A DNA stretch of 64,000 nt. It comes from an uncultured Oscillospiraceae bacterium (GTDB lineage: Bacteria; Bacillota; Clostridia; Oscillospirales; Oscillospiraceae). Both the position numbers and the translations under genes were made by a program. This document shows, one piece after another, positions 60,063-64,000 of this stretch (position 1 is its first letter; every line of letters starts with the position of its first letter). The notes beneath the pieces are model-generated. The model was not told the origin of the DNA. It was given only the letters and a program-made list of their open reading frames with translations, and ran no database searches. Where the stretch lies: the NCBI GenBank assembly GCA_949841465.1, contig CATKZW010000006.1, positions 42,750-106,749 on the forward strand. Reading direction: 5' to 3'.

Positions 60063-63000
60063 ACGAAGAACGTCGAATTCCCCGACGACTACGCCGCAGA
60101 CCCTGCGTTTGAGGAAGCCATCGATGTCCTCGCGGGCATGGGTGTGTTCAAGGGTGATGAAAAGGGTAACTTCAACCCTGCCAACACCATCACCCGCGCT
60201 GAGACGGCGGCCATCATCTACCGCCTGATCACCGCCGACACCAACGATGACAAGGCCGACCTGTTCCGCAACGTCGCCCACCCCTTCACCGACGTTACCC
60301 CTGAGAAGTGGTACGCTGGTTACGTGGGCTACCTGTGGAATGCCGGCGTCATCAAGGGCCGTACCGACGGTATGTTCGATGCCGGCGCCCCCGTCACCGG
60401 CTACGAGGCCCTGGCCATGATCCTGCGCGCCGTGGGCTACGACAAGAACGGCGAGTTCTCCGGCACCAACTGGGTCCTGAACGTGTCCGCCATTGCCAAC
60501 AATAAGGGCATTCTGACCGACGTGAACAAGACCAACTACGGCGGACCCCAGCTGTACACCGCCGCCCGCCGCGACGTGGTCGCTTCCATGCTGTTCCGCA
60601 CCGCCGCTTACGTGCCCCAGGTGATGTACACCTCTGCCTTCCAGTATCAGGAGTACGGCATGTACGGCAATGTGGCCAGCACCAACATCAAGAACCCCAC
60701 CCTGGGCTGGCAGTGGTTCGGCCTGACCAACCATAAGGGCATCGTCGTGGGCAACCAGGCCACCGGCGAGACCGTCACCAAGATCGGCTTCGACGGCAAG
60801 ATGTTCACCAGCCTTGTCAATGGTGTCCTTTACGCCAAGAATGACGGTGTGCGGGATCGGGTGTCCACCAAAGACGCAGGCCAGGTTGCGTACCTCTATG
60901 AGGGCGGTCGTCAGATCACCGGGATTGTGCACACTCCGACTGGTGAGAAAAAGGTGGAAATCACCTATGAGGCTGATGGCACTACTATCAAGGATATCAC
61001 ATTTGTTGATGTGACGGAAACCACGTATGAGACGAGCTGGATCAGCCCGAACACCTATTCCTTCAACTGGGATACCGGTCTGGACCTGTTCGGCCATGCT
61101 GTCAGCGTGTGGTTTGACGGCCGTAAGCCCACCGAGACCATGACCACCTACGCCATGGAGGACAAGGCCACCCTGACCAAGGTCGTCAACGCGGACGGCG
61201 CTGTGGATTTGACCACAACAGATAGTGACAGCAATCCGAACACTAAGATTGACCTGGCCGAGAACCTGGGCGCTTTCAAGAAAAACAACTACGGCTTCAC
61301 TTTCTGGAACTACTCCTTCGGCCCCACCAAGCTCAATAGTCTTGCCGCTAACCCGACCGCTGCTGGCTGGACTTCCGGTGAATTCAAGAGCCCCATCAAG
61401 GAGAACAACAGCACCGACGACCATTCCCTGTACCTGCTGATCTCCAACAGCGACGACAATACCCTGGACATGGTTATCTCCCTGGATATGACCATCACCC
61501 AGATCACCCAGAGCAACCAGACCACCGGCAGCTACAGCGTCGGTGTGTACAACACCAACAACAATAAGGGCACCAACTCCGGTGCTGCGTACTTCGATGT
61601 TGAGGACACCGTGGATGGCACCACCCACGACTGGTACGCCAACATCCTGGACAAGGCCATCGTGGCCGGCTCCACCAAGACCCTGGGCGACAAGGTTGCC
61701 GCTATTGAGGTCACCGGCACCACCGGTAAGCCCAACCTCGTCTACGGCGACAATGTGGACAACAATGAGGGTAACTACAACAACAGCACCGCGATGGCTA
61801 CCCCCATCGCTGACAACCTGAAGCCCGCTTCCAACTACTACTACAGCCTGAACAAGCTGACCCGCGTGGTGCCCGGCACCGTCGTGCGGATCGACACCAG
61901 CACTCAGACCGTGTACCTGTCCGACGGCTCCAGCCTGAGCAAGTCCATCTTTGCAGAGGCCGTGGACGGCAGCTTCAAGGAGAACAAGTTCATCAACGCC
62001 CCGCTTGGCGCCGGCACCTACAACTTCACGCTGGACACGGAAGGCAACTACATCTATTGGGAGCCCCTCTCCAGCACCGCTACCTTCGTGTACGGCACCT
62101 ATCTGGATTACACCACCGAGCTGGCTTCCAGCACCTTCACCTACCCGCTGGTCTACGTTGACAAGGACGGCACTGCCAAGCAGAGGGCCGACATCAAGAG
62201 CATCGACGGCAACGTTGTGGACATCAACGTGTACGGCGGAGTGAACATCAACAAGCGCGACAGCAACCTGTCCGGACCGTGGGGTTCTTCCTCCGGCTAT
62301 CTCAGGGGCGCTTATATAGGCTACTCCCTGAGCGACACCGGCGCACTGCAGAGCGTGACCAACACCAACGACCGGAGCACCGGCTTCTATCAGGCCGACA
62401 TGACCAACTTCGGTTATGACAAGATGACCATCAAGTCGAGTGATGCCGCCATCGGCGCCATCCAGGTCCCGAAGAACCCCGGCGCCAGCAACGTCGAGAA
62501 CAACCTGTTCCTGACCAACAACACCCAGTTCTACATCGTGGACGGCGCCGGCCTGGACAACCAGAAGGTTACCTCGTTTGCCGGTCTGGCTGCGTTGATG
62601 GAGAACAACTCCGAAGTCACCATCGACGCCCGGTACTGGGATGGAAGCAGCAATACTGACCCCCACTCCAGTCTCAGTTCCACCGCCAACACCCATCCTG
62701 GTGTCGCCAAGGATTGGCCGTCTCTGACCGAAAATGGCAGCACCTATCTGCGTAATTGGAGTAATCCCTACAGCATGATCTACTTCGAGACCAACCCGTT
62801 CCAGTATGCCCAGAACTATGACACCAGCGCCCGGGAGATCACCAAGATCTACATCCCCTCCGCTCTGGTGAAGCTCACCTCCAAGGTTGACAGCAACCTG
62901 TTCTTCGTGGGCGACAGCAAGGGCAGCCTGATCAACGCCTACGGCCAGAGCGCCACCCTGTTCACCATGTACCAGAACGGTGTGGCGACCGACCGCTGGA

Positions 63001-63545
63001 TTCAGGGCGTGAGCGACGGCGCTAGCGGCAGCTTCGCCAACGACGCCGACACGATCGTTGATCTGGGCAACAACGTGTTCTACACCTTGGTGCCCACCAG
63101 CAAGAAGGCTGCGGATGGCAACACCATCTATGAGATCGCGGCTGTGGCCAACACCCAGGCTGAGGCCGACAAGAAGGTCATCGGTCAGTGGTACGATGGC
63201 ACCACCACCCTGAAGGTCACCACTAACCCGGCGAGCGCAGGCACACCGTATGCGGTCGGTACGGAGCTTCCGACCTACTCCGCCACCACCTACAGCACTC
63301 AGATCGCCTACATCGGCGCGACCAGCGATGCTCATGACGCGGCCAAGAGCCAGCTGTACAACGTGGGCAGCGCCACCGTGAAGAACCTGAATGCTACTAC
63401 TTATCCCGGCATCAAGGACAACGATCTGACCACGCTGAACAACGCCGGCTCCATCACCAGCAACACCGGTGTGCCCGTGTCCTGCGTGCTCAACAGCGCT
63501 GACACCAACGGCCTGACCGTGTCCCACATCTACGTCAACAAGTAA
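59982..63545 (+). CDS. SLH-domain S-layer-type protein 2
   Basis: An 1187-residue exported protein. The signal peptide is the same as in protein 1, followed by three SLH repeats to about residue 215 (ITRAETAAIIYRLITA, VTGYEALAMILRAVGYDKNGEFSG). The remaining 970 residues are beta-rich and cysteine-free, with Thr, Asn, Ser, Asp and Gly predominating. AAGGAGGAAAC precedes the ATG. It is read from the strong promoter at 59840 and is presumably the surface-layer protein expressed in the orientation sequenced. Codon use is strongly biased to C- and G-ending codons, as expected for a highly expressed gene. Confidence 0.9.
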   Translation: MRNLKKFLALVLAMMMAMSLMVTANAATKNVEFPDDYAADPAFEEAIDVLAGMGVFKGDEKGNFNPANTITRAETAAIIYRLITADTNDDKADLFRNVAHPFTDVTPEKWYAGYVGYLWNAGVIKGRTDGMFDAGAPVTGYEALAMILRAVGYDKNGEFSGTNWVLNVSAIANNKGILTDVNKTNYGGPQLYTAARRDVVASMLFRTAAYVPQVMYTSAFQYQEYGMYGNVASTNIKNPTLGWQWFGLTNHKGIVVGNQATGETVTKIGFDGKMFTSLVNGVLYAKNDGVRDRVSTKDAGQVAYLYEGGRQITGIVHTPTGEKKVEITYEADGTTIKDITFVDVTETTYETSWISPNTYSFNWDTGLDLFGHAVSVWFDGRKPTETMTTYAMEDKATLTKVVNADGAVDLTTTDSDSNPNTKIDLAENLGAFKKNNYGFTFWNYSFGPTKLNSLAANPTAAGWTSGEFKSPIKENNSTDDHSLYLLISNSDDNTLDMVISLDMTITQITQSNQTTGSYSVGVYNTNNNKGTNSGAAYFDVEDTVDGTTHDWYANILDKAIVAGSTKTLGDKVAAIEVTGTTGKPNLVYGDNVDNNEGNYNNSTAMATPIADNLKPASNYYYSLNKLTRVVPGTVVRIDTSTQTVYLSDGSSLSKSIFAEAVDGSFKENKFINAPLGAGTYNFTLDTEGNYIYWEPLSSTATFVYGTYLDYTTELASSTFTYPLVYVDKDGTAKQRADIKSIDGNVVDINVYGGVNINKRDSNLSGPWGSSSGYLRGAYIGYSLSDTGALQSVTNTNDRSTGFYQADMTNFGYDKMTIKSSDAAIGAIQVPKNPGASNVENNLFLTNNTQFYIVDGAGLDNQKVTSFAGLAALMENNSEVTIDARYWDGSSNTDPHSSLSSTANTHPGVAKDWPSLTENGSTYLRNWSNPYSMIYFETNPFQYAQNYDTSAREITKIYIPSALVKLTSKVDSNLFFVGDSKGSLINAYGQSATLFTMYQNGVATDRWIQGVSDGASGSFANDADTIVDLGNNVFYTLVPTSKKAADGNTIYEIAAVANTQAEADKKVIGQWYDGTTTLKVTTNPASAGTPYAVGTELPTYSATTYSTQIAYIGATSDAHDAAKSQLYNVGSATVKNLNATTYPGIKDNDLTTLNNAGSITSNTGVPVSCVLNSADTNGLTVSHIYVNK

Positions 63546-63586
63546 TCCTGCTTGACTGAGGTGTAACCGCAAAGACCTGAAAAAAG

Positions 63587-63616
63587 CAGCCCCCCGGATT
63601 TCCGGGGGGCTGTTTT
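63587..63616. terminator. terminator between S-layer-type gene 2 and fibre 2
   Basis: CAGCCCCCCGG (63587-63597) pairs with CCGGGGGGCTG (63602-63612), followed by TTTT; an A-run on the left serves the opposite gene. Confidence 0.85.
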
Positions 63617-63623
63617 CGTGTGC

Positions 63624-64000
63624 TTACAGGATGGCCAGGTATAAGTATTTGGTGCCGCTGATATTCATTGCGGTGGTGTCCTCGGCGTTTTTGACCTTGA
63701 AGCCGGTTTCGGTGACTGTGACGGTGCCCTGGAAAGAGAGGCCCGGGGCCGCCATGCCAGTAGACATGTACTTGAGACTGAAAACTATGACCATGTTGGG
63801 CTGGAAGCCCAGGTCAATGTTCTGATAGGAGCCGGTGGCGTTGGTGGCGGCGTTGCCGGTGTAGGAACCCGTGACGATCCTGCGGGCCTCCAGCACCTTG
63901 ACCCGTTTGTCCAGGGCGGTGTCGGCGGCTTTGCGGGCGTTGGTTTCGGTGGTGTCCGCGGACTTGCGGGCGTTGGTCTCGGCGGTGTCGGCGTCGGCGC
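63624..64000 (-). CDS. tail-fibre-like coiled-coil protein 2 (partial, 5' end outside the window)
   Basis: The last 124 codons of a gene running off the right edge. The visible N-terminal part ADADTAETNARKSADTTE is the same Ala-rich coiled coil as in fibre 1. After EARR the tip differs: a beta-rich domain (SYQNIDLGFQPNMVIVFS...YLYLAIL) with the same overall plan as the fibre 1 tip but little identity. The gene mirrors fibre 1 around the S-layer pair. Confidence 0.72.
   Translation of the reverse strand, partial: ADADTAETNARKSADTTETNARKAADTALDKRVKVLEARRIVTGSYTGNAATNATGSYQNIDLGFQPNMVIVFSLKYMSTGMAAPGLSFQGTVTVTETGFKVKNAEDTTAMNISGTKYLYLAIL
63909..63989 (-). repeat. outer inverted repeat, right copy (in fibre 2)
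   Basis: Reverse complement of 55400-55480 with three mismatches in 81 bases. The repeat lies immediately before the variable tip in both fibre genes. Confidence 0.8.

Noticed and set aside
59913..63572. Long open frame on the minus strand opposite S-layer-type gene 2 (about 1219 codons), and a similar one opposite gene 1 (55913-59743).
   Set aside because: They are antisense shadows of strongly codon-biased genes that avoid the codons giving stops in that frame. The sense proteins have signal peptides and SLH domains; the antisense products show Gly/Val/His low-complexity and no domain.
1..64000. CRISPR arrays, tRNA or rRNA genes, transposase genes.
   Set aside because: I looked on both strands and found no regularly spaced repeat array, no tRNA cloverleaf with a recognisable T-arm, no rRNA core sequence and no insertion-sequence transposase.

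Overview
The window looks like chromosomal DNA of a high-GC, anaerobic, low-redox Firmicute of the class Clostridia, most like the Oscillospiraceae (Flavonifractor / Pseudoflavonifractor / Lawsonibacter type). This rests on the zinc-type S14, L36 and adenylate kinase, the Firmicute order of the S10-spc-alpha ribosomal genes, consensus TTGACA/TATAAT promoters with AGGAGG ribosome sites, an L-box, SLH-domain surface proteins, and glycerol genes of clostridial type. The species assignment is an inference; no rRNA or tRNA gene lies in the window.

Layout. 0.1-3.9 kb: an XRE regulator with a DUF3169 membrane partner, a zinc-ribbon protein, and a DnaD-domain / DnaC-type helicase-loader pair. 4.1-9.5 kb: a 1009-residue secreted protein with InlB-type repeats and SLH-like repeats, a YheO-type regulator and a PepV-type dipeptidase. 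9.8-15.6 kb, minus strand: a uracil permease preceded by a leader peptide and attenuator, a polar amino-acid ABC transporter, a DUF2156 protein and a HIT protein. 15.8-27.3 kb: a glycerol island with dhaKLM, glpP, a DhaS-like TetR regulator, glpK, glpF and a GlpA / FAD-oxidoreductase / DUF1667 module. AhpC, an AhpF-N-terminal-like protein, a 70-residue repeat protein and an unrecognised structured RNA sit inside it. 27.4-34.0 kb: small membrane proteins, a second HIT protein, a PadR / DUF4097 pair, Mrp, an orphan HATPase and a solo tyrosine recombinase. 34.1-35.6 kb: prolyl-tRNA synthetase. 36.0-52.6 kb: the complete S10-spc-alpha ribosomal operon with secY, adk, map, infA and rpoA, interrupted by unusually long structured spacers. 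52.7-54.7 kb: a lysine riboswitch and an NhaC-family transporter. 55.0-64.0 kb: a mirror-symmetric surface locus with two divergent SLH/S-layer-type genes flanked by two convergent tail-fibre-like genes; the second fibre gene runs off the window.

How the genes work together. The glycerol island covers uptake (GlpF), phosphorylation (GlpK), oxidation to dihydroxyacetone phosphate (the GlpA module) and a parallel dihydroxyacetone kinase fed by PTS phosphate (DhaKLM), with GlpP and a DhaS-like protein as candidate regulators. RNA-level control is frequent: pyrBI-like attenuation before the uracil permease, an L-box before the transporter, terminator-like leaders before rpsJ and glpA, and a hairpin that buries the ribosome site of the fibre gene.

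The most unusual items are: (1) the surface locus, whose nested inverted repeats could flip a promoter between two S-layer genes and swap fibre tips; (2) the 70-residue protein built of four 16-residue repeats; (3) a structured element of about 130 nt present twice in the ribosomal operon with covarying stems; (4) the uracil-permease leader peptide; (5) a structured RNA with its own promoter and terminator at 20.6 kb; (6) a family of five intergenic hairpins with a constant core and covarying stems.
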